A stretch of 64,000 nucleotides of DNA, taken from positions 5,753,178-5,817,177 of the forward strand of contig NZ_CP036263.1 in NCBI RefSeq assembly GCF_007741515.1. Reading direction: 5' to 3'. The stretch comes from Adhaeretor mobilis (GTDB lineage: Bacteria > Planctomycetota > Planctomycetia > Pirellulales > Lacipirellulaceae). Made by a program: the position numbers and the translations under genes. The notes beneath the pieces are model-generated. The model ran no database searches. It was not told where the DNA came from and saw only the letters and a program-made list of their open reading frames with translations. The number at the start of each line of letters is the position of its first letter. Within the stretch, counting starts at the first letter, position 1. Positions 24,752 through 32,685 of the stretch are shown one piece after another.

Positions 24752-26292
24752 AGCTTGTGAATTATTCAGCTACCTACTCGGCAGCTAAGAATTTAGAATC
24801 GGTGACTGCTTTGATTCTAACATGCTTTGCGATGGAGGTTCTTGATGGAACGTACCACACAGACCGGCACGGCCCGTTTTCAGCGTGCTGAGCGACGACA
24901 GATCGAGTTTCGCCCGCTCGCACTCGATCACTTGCTTGCTGAAGATCACGCAGCGCGACTGATTTGGGCCTACGTGGAAGGACTCGACCTGACGCTCTTG
25001 TATCAGAAGATTAAGGCGGTGGATGGGAATGCTGGTCGCAATCCGATCGATCCAAAGATTCTCCTCTCGTTGTGGCTCTTCGCCACCGTCGAGGGAGTCA
25101 CCTCCGCTCGTCGACTCGCTAAGCTCTGCCAAGAACACTTGGCTTACCTGTGGATCTGTGGCGAAGTGAGCGTGAATTACCATACGCTGAGCGACTTTCG
25201 CACCCAACACCATGAGTTTCTCGACGACCTGCTCACTCAAAGCGTGGCCACGCTGCTGCACCAGGGACTCATTGAACTCAACAGCCTGGCCCAAGACGGG
25301 ATGCGTGTTCGCGCATCGGCCAGTTCGAGTTCCTTCCGCAGGAAGCCCACCCTCGATGAATGCCTCGCCCAGGCGGAGCAACATCTGGAAACACTTCAGA
25401 GGGAGAGCGAAGAAGATGTCGGGGTTGAGAACCGTCGTGAACAGGCAGCACGGGTGCGTGCGGCTCGTGAGCGGCAGGAGCGTATTGAAGCGGCTTTAGA
25501 AGAGCGTGAAACGCTCGTTCCGAAAATGGAGCGTCGTAAGAAGGGTTCTGGTAGCGAAGCACGCGCTTCGACCACCGACCCCGAAGCACGCAAGATGAAG
25601 ATGGCCGATGGGGGCTTTCGTCCGGCCTATAACGTACAGTTTGCGACGACGACCGATACGCTGGTGATTGCTGGTGTGGATGTGGTCAATGCGGGGACTG
25701 ACGGTGGTCAGATGAAGCCCTTGATTGATCAACTTGAGCGGCGCTACCAGCAGGCTCCCGAGCAGTACCTGGCCGATGGGGGCTTCGTGAAGCTGGACGA
25801 CATTACTGCCCTTGAGCAGGCGGGTATCACAACGTACCTGCCGATCATGGAGCAAACACGTAAGGAGTCCAAGGGGATCGACCCGTTTGCTCCGGTGAAA
25901 GGCGATAGCGAAGAGGTCAAGCGGTGGCGTGCCCGGATGGGCACTTCCACAGCGAAAGAGATCTATCAGCAGCGCAGTGCGACTGCTGAGTTCCCCAACG
26001 CCGGCTGTCGGAATCGGGGGCTGGGTCAGTTCCCGGTTCGAGGGTTGCTGAAAGCCAGAGCGATCTGTTTATGGCAGGCACTAGCGCACAACTTCCAGAG
26101 AACACTTGATTTACGGCGGCAAGCGACCGGGTAAGCTTGTGATGATCAGGCAAGGATGCCAACGCCATCGGGTCGTCAGCATCCCAAGCAACTTTAGCAA
26201 ACAGGGGTGTTTAACAACGACACAACCAACCTTTCAAGAAAGAACCCCCGAGCACTAGGACCTCAGGCCCGGTTGAGAAAAATTCACGGCCT
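24752..26292 (+). mobile_element. IS1182-like insertion sequence, copy 1
   Basis: 1,541 bp. The ends form imperfect terminal inverted repeats: agcttgtgaattattc at the left and, read inward, aggccgtgaatttttc at the right. A 5-bp target duplication ctgtg flanks it (24747-24751 and 26293-26297). Removing the element restores a family-A palindrome, of which ctgtg is the exact centre. Copy 2 at 39206-40746 has the same length and encodes an identical protein. Confidence 0.93.
24845..26134 (+). CDS. IS1182-family transposase, copy 1
   Basis: 429 residues from the ATG at 24845, chosen because GGAGG lies 6 nt upstream; an in-frame start at 24827 lacks a site. The N-terminal region (FRPLALDHLLAEDHAARLIW, NPIDPKILLSLWLFATVEGV, VNYHTLSDFRTQHHEFL) is the DUF772-type start of IS1182 transposases. 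Candidate DDE residues are the Asp in LAQDGMRVRASAS, the Asp in QYLADGGFVKL and the Glu in the KEIYQQRSATAEFPNAGCRN region. A Glu/Arg-rich coiled coil occupies the middle (residues about 170-235). The protein looks complete and shows no frameshift, so the element may still be active. Confidence 0.93.
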   Translation: MERTTQTGTARFQRAERRQIEFRPLALDHLLAEDHAARLIWAYVEGLDLTLLYQKIKAVDGNAGRNPIDPKILLSLWLFATVEGVTSARRLAKLCQEHLAYLWICGEVSVNYHTLSDFRTQHHEFLDDLLTQSVATLLHQGLIELNSLAQDGMRVRASASSSSFRRKPTLDECLAQAEQHLETLQRESEEDVGVENRREQAARVRAARERQERIEAALEERETLVPKMERRKKGSGSEARASTTDPEARKMKMADGGFRPAYNVQFATTTDTLVIAGVDVVNAGTDGGQMKPLIDQLERRYQQAPEQYLADGGFVKLDDITALEQAGITTYLPIMEQTRKESKGIDPFAPVKGDSEEVKRWRARMGTSTAKEIYQQRSATAEFPNAGCRNRGLGQFPVRGLLKARAICLWQALAHNFQRTLDLRRQATG

Positions 26293-26395
26293 CTGTGCGG
26301 ACCAACTCTTGAACTCACAGTTCCTGCCTGTTCGGCGGGCTCAGCTCTGCTCACGGTAAAAAAGATCAAGAACTGGTCCGCACAGCGCACCCTAC
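26293..26395. repeat. Family-A repeat pair, right part (disrupted by IS copy 1)
   Basis: The right half of the IS-interrupted palindrome (ctgtgcggacc, from 26293) and the inverted partner at 26375-26395. The partner overlaps the last codons of the MnmE-like gene. Confidence 0.85.
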
Positions 26396-27610
26396 GGTGA
26401 GTTCGTTGCAAGTCTCTTTTGCGGCTTCGAGTTTGTCTGCTTGAATTGCTTCTGTTAGTTGATCAAGCAAGCCGACTTGGCGCAAAGTGAACGGAATGGG
26501 CTCGTCTGCTTTTGGCAGAGTGGGGATAAGTCGCTTCACGATCTGTTCGATCAAAACGGGGATGCCTTCGCCGGTGAGCGCGGAGGTGGCAACGATTGGT
26601 AGCTCGGGCTTGGTGGCCTGAGTCGTGCCATCGAGCTGGTCGATTTTGTTCGCGACGATTAACGGCACGAGATTGTTCGGCGGAGACGCCAGCGCGGGTC
26701 CGAGTAGTTCTTGGGATTCCTTGGCGACTGACTTCTCGATGTCACTGCCTGCTTCCACAACCCAGAGGACCAAGTCGGCCGTGGCGATCGATTTCCTCGC
26801 TAGCTCAACGCCAGCGGCTTCGAGTGGTTCCTGGGTGGTGCGCAAGCCGGCGACATCGATGAGTTCCACCGGCCAACCATCCAGCGCGGTGGTCGCGGTG
26901 ACGACGTCGCGTGTGGTGCCAGGTTGATCGAACACGATGGCCCGTTGGTATCCGAGTAGCGCGTTGATGAGGCTGCTCTTGCCAACATTAGGGCGGCCAG
27001 CAATCACGACTTTCCAGGGTTTCGTGAGGTGCAGGCCGAAAGGGATGCGGGCCTGCAGGTTTGCAATGCGTTGCAATGCTTCGCTTATGTTCTTCGCTGC
27101 GATTTCACTTGCAATGAAATCGATTTCGCTTTTCAGCGTGCCTCCATCCTGCTGAAGCAGCACGGCCGAGGTCTTGAGGGTGAGCGAATTGGCTAGGGCG
27201 ATCTGGGCTTCGGCGGCGATTCTGTCGGCACTCTCTTGCTCTAGCCACTGTTGCCAAGGAATGATCTGGCAACCGGCATCGGCCAATTGTTGCGTGATTC
27301 GTGCAACTGCTGTGGGGCCGCCGTGGCACTGGACTTCAGTGGTGGCTCCAGACGTGCGACAGACGATCACCTCTTCGCGGTGCCCCTGTTCATCATGCCA
27401 GTGACCAAAAGTAATTCGACCAGTAACTTGATCGCCGAGAGGATGTCCGTTGGCGGCAACGAAAGCGGAGTCGATTGCGCTTAGCGCCGCCTTTCCCTTG
27501 GCGGCAATAACAGCGACGGCGGCACGACCCGCGGGAGTGAGTACGCTCGCGCAGTCTTCGCAGGGAATAGAATTGTCCGCGTCGATCACAGTGTCTCCCG
27601 CGGCGCTCAC
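26366..27610 (-). CDS. MnmE/TrmE-like GTPase lacking the C-terminal CIGK motif
   Basis: About 414 residues from a GTG at 27610 that overlaps the coaX stop (GTGA); an ATG at 27652 would add 14 residues. The N-terminal TrmE domain is diverged (VLTPAGRAAVAVIAAKG, TTEVQCHGGPTAVARITQQL). The G domain is intact: GRPNVGKSSLINALL (G1), PGTTRDVV (G2), DVAGLRTT (G3), NKID (G4) and SALTG (G5). MnmE with MnmG modifies wobble uridines of tRNA and needs a C-terminal Cys in C-[IL]-G-K. Here the protein ends CNELTVGCAVRTSS, and the last ten residues are encoded by a family-A repeat, so the catalytic Cys motif is missing. It may be a paralogue with another role or have lost its tail. Confidence 0.85.
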   Translation of the reverse strand: MSAAGDTVIDADNSIPCEDCASVLTPAGRAAVAVIAAKGKAALSAIDSAFVAANGHPLGDQVTGRITFGHWHDEQGHREEVIVCRTSGATTEVQCHGGPTAVARITQQLADAGCQIIPWQQWLEQESADRIAAEAQIALANSLTLKTSAVLLQQDGGTLKSEIDFIASEIAAKNISEALQRIANLQARIPFGLHLTKPWKVVIAGRPNVGKSSLINALLGYQRAIVFDQPGTTRDVVTATTALDGWPVELIDVAGLRTTQEPLEAAGVELARKSIATADLVLWVVEAGSDIEKSVAKESQELLGPALASPPNNLVPLIVANKIDQLDGTTQATKPELPIVATSALTGEGIPVLIEQIVKRLIPTLPKADEPIPFTLRQVGLLDQLTEAIQADKLEAAKETCNELTVGCAVRTSS

Positions 27611-28491
27611 AAGGATCTCGCCTTGGAGCTTGCCTTGGAGCTTGCTGTCCAAATTCCTGACAAGACCAACGCTGGTTCACTACGAAGTTGACGCTTCTCT
27701 ATCTCCAGGTGTTTCGCCAACAACGGCGCGTCGCCGCCGGTGAGAATCACCAGGGGGGGCGTTGTTTGCGGCGAAGCCGCCAGTGTTCTGCTCAGCTGAT
27801 TCGTAAGTTCACGCACCGCACCGATGGTTCCCCAATAGATACCCGAGCCAATCGCTTCTTGTGTGGTACGACCAATCGCTGCGGGAGCTTCTTGCTTGGA
27901 ATCGATCGCGATCTGGGGAAGTGCTGCGGTGCCTTGCTGCAATGCTTGACTGGCGAGCTGCATGCCCGGCAGGATGGCGCCGCCTTGAAACACGCCCTCT
28001 GTATCCAAAAGATCGACCGTGATCGCCGAGCCTGCATCGACGACGATTGCTGCTTCGTGAGCGCGTCGTAGTCGATTGGCAGCAACCACCGCGAGCAGCC
28101 GATCGATGCCTACTTTTTCTGGCTCGTTGATATTCGCCTGTAGTGAGAGTGATTTCTGCGTGAGCACTTCCAGTGGGCCGATGCCGGATCGCTTCAGGCC
28201 TAACTGTAGATCCCCGAGAACCGACGGATGAACGGAAGCCACGCTGCAGGCGAGCGTAGTGCCCTCAACGGACTCGCACTGTACTTTGTCCACAAAGGCA
28301 CGCACTTCGGCGAGCCACTCACGCACGCTGCGATCGCGATGCACCACGCTTGCTACCTCGTCAGGCACTGCCAGTGGCGGCGGGGCGATGGGCAACATCG
28401 TCTGGGGCTTGTCTTCGCACGCAGCAGCTGCGCGAAAAAGCCCAAGCTTCACGCGGGAGTTTCCGACATCGATGGCAAGGAGATCAAGCAT
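27607..28491 (-). CDS. coaX: Type III pantothenate kinase
   Basis: 294 residues from the ATG at 28491, which begins with the family start MLDLLAIDVGNSRVKLG (phosphate-binding loop). An ATG 5 codons upstream is possible. CoaX phosphorylates pantothenate, the first step of coenzyme A synthesis, without feedback by CoA. Other motifs are visible in order: the GIDRLLAVVAANRLRR segment, IVVDAGSAITVDLLD, GGAILPGMQLASQAL and VILTGGDAPLLAKHL. Its stop codon overlaps the GTG of the MnmE-like gene, suggesting translational coupling, and the obg gene lies upstream across a family-D repeat. Confidence 0.93.
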   Translation of the reverse strand: MLDLLAIDVGNSRVKLGLFRAAAACEDKPQTMLPIAPPPLAVPDEVASVVHRDRSVREWLAEVRAFVDKVQCESVEGTTLACSVASVHPSVLGDLQLGLKRSGIGPLEVLTQKSLSLQANINEPEKVGIDRLLAVVAANRLRRAHEAAIVVDAGSAITVDLLDTEGVFQGGAILPGMQLASQALQQGTAALPQIAIDSKQEAPAAIGRTTQEAIGSGIYWGTIGAVRELTNQLSRTLAASPQTTPPLVILTGGDAPLLAKHLEIEKRQLRSEPALVLSGIWTASSKASSKARSL

Positions 28492-28526
28492 GGTCGAGGA
28501 AACCACTGAGTGTCGGAATTGGATTT

Positions 28527-28574
28527 ACCACAAAGGACACAAAGATACTTCGTGTCCTTTGTGCCCTTTGTGGT
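28527..28574. repeat. Dispersed inverted repeat, family D
   Basis: Arms accacaaaggacacaaag and ctttgtgccctttgtggt pair over about 18 bp with one mismatch. The element starts directly after the obg stop codon and ends 35 bp before the coaX start. Confidence 0.85.
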
Positions 28575-29573
28575 TTAACTATTCGGAGTCTCGGCCAAAA
28601 CGGCATAGGTGCGATTCATTAAGTCATTCAATCCCTCGCCGGTGACTGCTGAGAAACGCAAAATGTCTTTGCCGGTTAATTCAGCGAGCTTCGCTTGCAC
28701 CTCGGTCGCGTCGGGCAGTTCGCACTTACTGACGGCAATGATCTCTGGACGGTTGGCGAGATCCACGTCGTACGCTTCCACCTCTTGGCGGATGGCTTGG
28801 TAGTTTTCGACGGGGTCGGTACCATCGACTGGGGTGGGCTCGACCAAATGGACGAGCACGCGGGTCCGCTCTACGTGGCGGAGAAACTCGTGCCCCAGGC
28901 CCGCGCCTTCGGCCGCACCTTCGATGAGGCCCGGGATGTCTGCCATGACGAGGGTACGATCGATATCGATCTGCACGATGCCCAAGTTGGGGATTTTCGT
29001 CGTGAACGGGTAGTCGGCAATCTCTGGGCGGGCGCGGGAGACACGACTGAGCAGCGTGCTCTTGCCGGCGTTCGGCTTGCCGAGCAGGCCGACATCGGCG
29101 AGCACTTTGAGCTCAAAGGTCAGTCGACGCGCTTCACCGTCGCCGCCGCGAGTGAACTCGCGCGGCGCTTGGTTGGTGGCAGACTTAAAACGTGTGTTCC
29201 CTTTGCCCCCCTTGCCACCACGGGCTGCGACGACTTGCTCACCAGGGGCAGCAAGATCTTTCAGGAAGAAGTCACCCTTCTCGTCGATCACAACCGTGCC
29301 GGGCGGAACATGGATGACCAGATCGTCGGCGTTCGCGCCGTGACATTTCTTTCCTTGCCCTGGCGTGCCCGACTTGGCGCGCCAATGCTTGCGATGCGTG
29401 AGTTCGGAGAGGCTATCGACGCCTTCCTCCGCGATGACAATCACACTGCCACCGTTGCCGCCATCGCCGCCATCAGGTCCGCCGCGTGGCACGTACTTCT
29501 CACGCCGAAAGCTCATGCAGCCATCGCCCCCACGGCCCGCTTCGACATCGACGGTAACTCGGTCTATGAACAT
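28575..29573 (-). CDS. obgE: Obg-family GTPase
   Basis: 332 residues. The N-terminal Obg fold (residues 1-155) has its glycine-rich loops: MFIDRVTVDVEAGRGGDGC, GGPDGGDGGNGGSVIVIA and VAARGGKGGKGNTRF. The G domain follows with GKPNAGKSTLLSRVS (G1), TTKIPNLG (G2), DIPGLIEGA (G3), VSKCEL as a variant G4 and FSAVTGEG (G5). Obg is an essential GTPase acting in 50S ribosome assembly and the stress response. The G4 motif reads SKCE instead of NKxD, which is unusual and may alter nucleotide specificity. The short length shows that the C-terminal OCT domain is absent, as in many phyla. The rpmA gene lies just upstream, the standard neighbour. Confidence 0.95.
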   Translation of the reverse strand: MFIDRVTVDVEAGRGGDGCMSFRREKYVPRGGPDGGDGGNGGSVIVIAEEGVDSLSELTHRKHWRAKSGTPGQGKKCHGANADDLVIHVPPGTVVIDEKGDFFLKDLAAPGEQVVAARGGKGGKGNTRFKSATNQAPREFTRGGDGEARRLTFELKVLADVGLLGKPNAGKSTLLSRVSRARPEIADYPFTTKIPNLGIVQIDIDRTLVMADIPGLIEGAAEGAGLGHEFLRHVERTRVLVHLVEPTPVDGTDPVENYQAIRQEVEAYDVDLANRPEIIAVSKCELPDATEVQAKLAELTGKDILRFSAVTGEGLNDLMNRTYAVLAETPNS

Positions 29574-29683
29574 TGTGTGGGCACTGGTTACTGGGCGCTA
29601 GGCGCTGGTTACTTGTTGGCGGGTTGGTGTACGGGGTAAACGTAACATTAGGAAACCAGCGGCTAATAACTAGCGCCCGATAA

Positions 29684-29719
29684 CAAAAAAGGGATGCCAC
29701 CGGGTTCGGCGCATCCCTT
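29684..29719 (-). terminator. Rho-independent terminator after rpmA
   Basis: Stem aagggatgc / gcatccctt with a 13-nt loop, followed on the minus strand by TTTTTTG. Located 58 nt past the rpmA stop, so it separates rpmA from obg. Confidence 0.88.
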
Positions 29720-29776
29720 CGTTTGGTTTGGTTTCCAGTAAGGAAACTTGCAGCGGCTAAGCAGCAAGCGGCAACA

Positions 29777-30052
29777 CTACGACTTCACAACGACGCCGGC
29801 AACTTCCTCGGCAGGTAGCACGTTGATGCGACGGCCTTTGCGGTCGAACTTCACGTGACCTTCGACCAGCGCGTAGAGCGTGTAGTCGTTGCCCTCGCCG
29901 ACGCCCTTGCCGGGATGGAACTTGTTGCCAAGCTGGCGGATCAGGATGTTGCCGGGCATGACGTGCTCGCCGCCATATTTCTTGACTCCCCGCCGTTGAG
30001 CGTTGGAATCGCGACCATTGCGGCTAGAGCCTTGTCCCTTTTTGTGTGCCAT
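29777..30052 (-). CDS. rpmA: 50S ribosomal protein L27
   Basis: 91 residues with the L27 pattern throughout: [20 protein letters not shown] at the N-terminus, [20 protein letters not shown] in the middle, and [20 protein letters not shown] toward the end. L27 is part of the large subunit, its N-terminal tail reaching the peptidyl transferase centre. It has the short, already mature N-terminus rather than the cleaved Firmicutes form. The usual partner gene for L21 (rplU), normally just upstream, is absent: the interval 30053-30263 carries no L21 frame. Confidence 0.97.
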   Translation of the reverse strand: MAHKKGQGSSRNGRDSNAQRRGVKKYGGEHVMPGNILIRQLGNKFHPGKGVGEGNDYTLYALVEGHVKFDRKGRRINVLPAEEVAGVVVKS

Positions 30053-30263
30053 CGGTGCACCTTCTATAATTCATGTCTGATTTGGTAAATTGCCTAACCT
30101 GCAGCGGCAAGACGGGTCGAGCCCCAGATTTTAGCAGGCGGGGGGGAGGTGGGCAAGGGTGCGGATTTGGCCTGTATAGTCGAATGAAATGGCCCCACCT
30201 GGCCCTTGGGGAGTAAACTATTAGTATAGGCCAATGAACCCTTTCGATTTGAGGAGTGGATCA

Positions 30264-30449
30264 ATGACTACCAAGCAAAAAGCGATTTCCGTGATAGAAT
30301 CGCTCGACCAGGACGTCACGATGGACCAGGTCATCGATAAGCTCTACCTGCTGCGGAAGATTGAGCTGGGTATAGCTCAGGCGGACGCCGGCGATGTGAT
30401 GGACCACGACGAGTTCATGGCCGAACTTGAGGGCGAAGATGTCGGTTGA
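30264..30449 (+). CDS. Antitoxin of a ParE/RelE-type module
   Basis: 61 residues from the ATG at 30264, preceded by GAGGAG with 7-nt spacing; an ATG at 30234 has no such site. The sequence is helical and acidic (QKAISVIESLDQDVTMDQVI, DKLYLLRKIELGIAQADAGD, DHDEFMAELEGED), matching the small companion antitoxins of ParE toxins. The middle reads like a helix-turn-helix or ribbon-helix-helix remnant, and the acidic tail would wrap the toxin. The toxin gene overlaps its 3' end by 11 nt, so the two are translationally coupled. The pair probably autoregulates its promoter, which is family knowledge rather than something seen here. Confidence 0.82.
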   Translation: MTTKQKAISVIESLDQDVTMDQVIDKLYLLRKIELGIAQADAGDVMDHDEFMAELEGEDVG

Positions 30450-30735
30450 AATCGCCTGGACGCGGCAGGCCCGCCAGGACCTGCGTGGGATTCGTGCGCA
30501 CATCGCCCAGGACGCACCTGCCACTGCGGCAGCTTATGTTCGAGGCCTACGAAACTCCGTGAATCGCCTCAAGAAGTTTCCTTACTCGGGAGAGGTTGTC
30601 CCAGAGCTAGGCCGCGAGGAGTTGAGAGAAGTCCTGCGTGGGAATTATCGGCTGATCTACCGAGTGTCCCAAAATCGCGTCGACATCCTAACTGTTTTTC
30701 ACGGAGCGCGGCTATTGGATGAAACCGACTTCTAA
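30439..30735 (+). CDS. ParE/RelE-superfamily toxin
   Basis: 98 residues from the ATG at 30439, which lies within the end of the antitoxin gene. The fold is recognisable from IAWTRQARQDLRGIRAHIAQ (helical hairpin), RLKKFPYSGEVVPEL (the conserved P-x-x-G loop) and LREVLRGNYRLIYRV, ending in VDILTVFHGARLL. ParE toxins inhibit DNA gyrase, whereas RelE toxins cut mRNA on the ribosome. The GNYRLIYRV and VFHGARLL ends favour the ParE branch. No mobile element is adjacent, so the module looks chromosomally settled. Confidence 0.88.
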   Translation: MSVEIAWTRQARQDLRGIRAHIAQDAPATAAAYVRGLRNSVNRLKKFPYSGEVVPELGREELREVLRGNYRLIYRVSQNRVDILTVFHGARLLDETDF

Positions 30736-30762
30736 CTCGGTAGAGTTGTTCACGAATTATGC

Positions 30763-32214
30763 CTAGCGTACCGGCTGTCTCCGCTCGCGGCCTAGCAGCA
30801 GAAGGCCGCAGGATAGTAGCAAGAGCGCGGACGGCTCGGGGATGAGTTGGAAGGAGTGGGAGAGGCCAGCAAATTGTACGTAGGGTCCTTCTAGGTAACC
30901 CGTTGTGACAACTCGTAGAGACTGTACAGGCTCGAACTCGGCCACTTTTTCACCCCAGAACGAGTTGTCGTACTCCCACTGCAAATCTAACTCCGCTAGT
31001 GGTGTGAAGCTGCCGGAAGAATTACTACTTTCCATTCCGCTAACGAAAGTTGTAACCTCAAGGTCACCATTCAGCCCCCAGTAACCGCGGCCGTTGAAAT
31101 GAAAATTTGGCTGGCTACGGACCGAAGCTCCAGAAATACTTACTCCCGGATTCACAACGCTTACATCGAACGAATACCCTAGCTTCATAGCTGAACGTCC
31201 GGCTGATAGTTCGTCTGTTGAGGCTATATAGTTTTCGATAGCATCGTAGTCTGGAATTTTTCCGAGAAAGAGCCAGTCTTCGTACTGTGTGAATAGGCCG
31301 ACCCCACAACAGGGGTCAATGTACGTCTGACTACCGGCTGCTACTCCAATAGTCGTTGGATCGATAGTCAGCGTATCTCGACGGTTGAAACCAATGAATG
31401 GATACAAGGGATAGCTAACCGGGAAGTAATCAAGACCCTCCGGAAACTGGTTTTCGATTCGGTCACCAGAATACAGGACCATCTCAAAGTTCTCGTATCG
31501 CAGTCCCCCGCGTATGATCGTACCGCCGGACATTAGCTCAGCCAGCGTGGAATCCGGTGCCGGCCCTTCGTACCCCGGTTGAACCAGCGCCGCTTCCTCC
31601 AGCGTTAGCCCTGACTCAACGACCCACTCAACGATTGGCCCCGCCTGCACATCGGGCACGTACACGAGGTTGTTGGTGCGTGCGATCAGCTCGACTTCCT
31701 TTTCCCAGCCAGACATTCGCATGAGGTGGCCAACGGCGCAAGCGGTGTTGTCGCTGTCTACAAAAATGGGCAAGGCACACTGGGTGTCGTACTCGTTCTG
31801 GGGAAATAGGCCGCGTTGCTGGTAGACTCGCAGCCGAGCGATCTGCTGGGCTCGCTGTTTGGCTAACTTCGCCAACCAGTGGTCACGCTCGCTGGGCGTC
31901 CATTTTTCCTGGCGGTGCTGCTCTAGACGCTGGAGTGCGACTTCCAAGGCGACCGTTTCATCGTGCTGAAGCTGCTCGATGACCGCGTCGAAGTGGCGCT
32001 GGAGGCATTGTATTCGCTCTACTGAATTGGCCGAGGGCTGGCGCAGGTCCTTAACTCGTAGGAGGTACGCGCTACGCAAGCGATTGTCGACCTGCGTACT
32101 AATCGGGTACGAATGCTCTTTGAGATCGCCCGGGGTCATGTTCGACGGTGTTAGCGATCGGGTAGTCCAAACCACTTGAAGCAGGACGGCGATTGTCAGC
32201 ACGGCTCGAAGCAT
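30763..32214 (-). CDS. Exported PEP-CTERM protein with conserved N-terminal domain
   Basis: 483 residues. A signal-type hydrophobic N-terminus (LRAVLTIAVLLQVVW) is followed by a helical part (residues 60-140) and a distinctive segment, FVDSDNTACAVGHLMRMSGW ... NLVYVPDVQAGPIVEWVVES ... LTLEEAALVQP, which I remember as a recurring domain of unknown function in exported proteins of several phyla. The second half is beta-rich, with many Tyr and Asp. The C-terminus is a PEP-CTERM signal (IPEPSALLLLSCGLLLLG, then RERR). Function unknown; surface attachment through exosortase is expected. It converges with the toxin gene with only 27 bp between. Confidence 0.83.
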   Translation of the reverse strand: MLRAVLTIAVLLQVVWTTRSLTPSNMTPGDLKEHSYPISTQVDNRLRSAYLLRVKDLRQPSANSVERIQCLQRHFDAVIEQLQHDETVALEVALQRLEQHRQEKWTPSERDHWLAKLAKQRAQQIARLRVYQQRGLFPQNEYDTQCALPIFVDSDNTACAVGHLMRMSGWEKEVELIARTNNLVYVPDVQAGPIVEWVVESGLTLEEAALVQPGYEGPAPDSTLAELMSGGTIIRGGLRYENFEMVLYSGDRIENQFPEGLDYFPVSYPLYPFIGFNRRDTLTIDPTTIGVAAGSQTYIDPCCGVGLFTQYEDWLFLGKIPDYDAIENYIASTDELSAGRSAMKLGYSFDVSVVNPGVSISGASVRSQPNFHFNGRGYWGLNGDLEVTTFVSGMESSNSSGSFTPLAELDLQWEYDNSFWGEKVAEFEPVQSLRVVTTGYLEGPYVQFAGLSHSFQLIPEPSALLLLSCGLLLLGRERRQPVR

Positions 32215-32365
32215 ATTGTGTCCTTGAACTGCTGAAGTTGAGGTGTAACCTCACAGTCATTGGCCTCCCTAGCATAAGATACCTAGCGCACGTGGTCAAA
32301 TATTTCGCTATCCTGCGGCTAATCAAACACGCTTTTTCCGCAGATCCACGGTAGCAGCTCCCCAA

Positions 32366-32614
32366 ATGATTCACCGCCCACTAGAAGATTGGGAATACCC
32401 CGATCCCGACGACGAAGAGGACGACGAGCTTGCCGTCGATACACGGCCCTGCCCTACTTGCGGCGCGGAAGTCTATGAAGACGCGCAGCGTTGTGCCTTG
32501 TGTGGCGAGTATGTGACGTTTCGTAACCCGGCGCTCGAGGGTTGGCCGTGGTGGTTTGTGGCGTTGGGGCTGGTAGGAATTATTGGTGTGATGCTGGCGC
32601 TGAGTGGGGTGTAG
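32366..32614 (+). CDS. Small zinc-ribbon membrane protein
   Basis: 82 residues. An acidic leader (DPDDEEDDELAVD) precedes a zinc ribbon with two knuckles, CPTCGAEVYE near residues 29-38 and CALCGEYVTF near 48-57, then a single membrane helix (WWFVALGLVGIIGVMLAL) at the C-terminus. This arrangement, ribbon in the cytoplasm and one anchor, is frequent in planctomycetes, and no function has been established to my knowledge. The stop codon TAG is followed directly by gaccctaccc, which resembles the edge of the dispersed palindromes. Confidence 0.78.
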   Translation: MIHRPLEDWEYPDPDDEEDDELAVDTRPCPTCGAEVYEDAQRCALCGEYVTFRNPALEGWPWWFVALGLVGIIGVMLALSGV

Positions 32615-32639
32615 GACCCTACCCTTGATGATTCCTCAT

Positions 32640-32671
32640 GGTGCGTTTCGCTGTTGCTCACGACACCCTAC
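32640..32671. repeat. Half copy of family-C repeat
   Basis: Contains ggtgcgtttcgctg and gctcacgacaccctac, the right arm of the family-C element, placed after the SulP gene end. Confidence 0.7.
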
Positions 32672-32685
32672 GACCGCTCCAACTT

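Noticed and set aside
24785-25384. A 199-codon minus-strand frame, present again at 39239-39838
   Set aside because: It appears twice only because the IS is duplicated; it is antisense to the transposase and has no ribosome site or family likeness.
28695-29639. A 314-codon plus-strand frame
   Set aside because: It is antisense to obgE, whose product is certain from many motifs; the opposite frame shows no recognisable domain.
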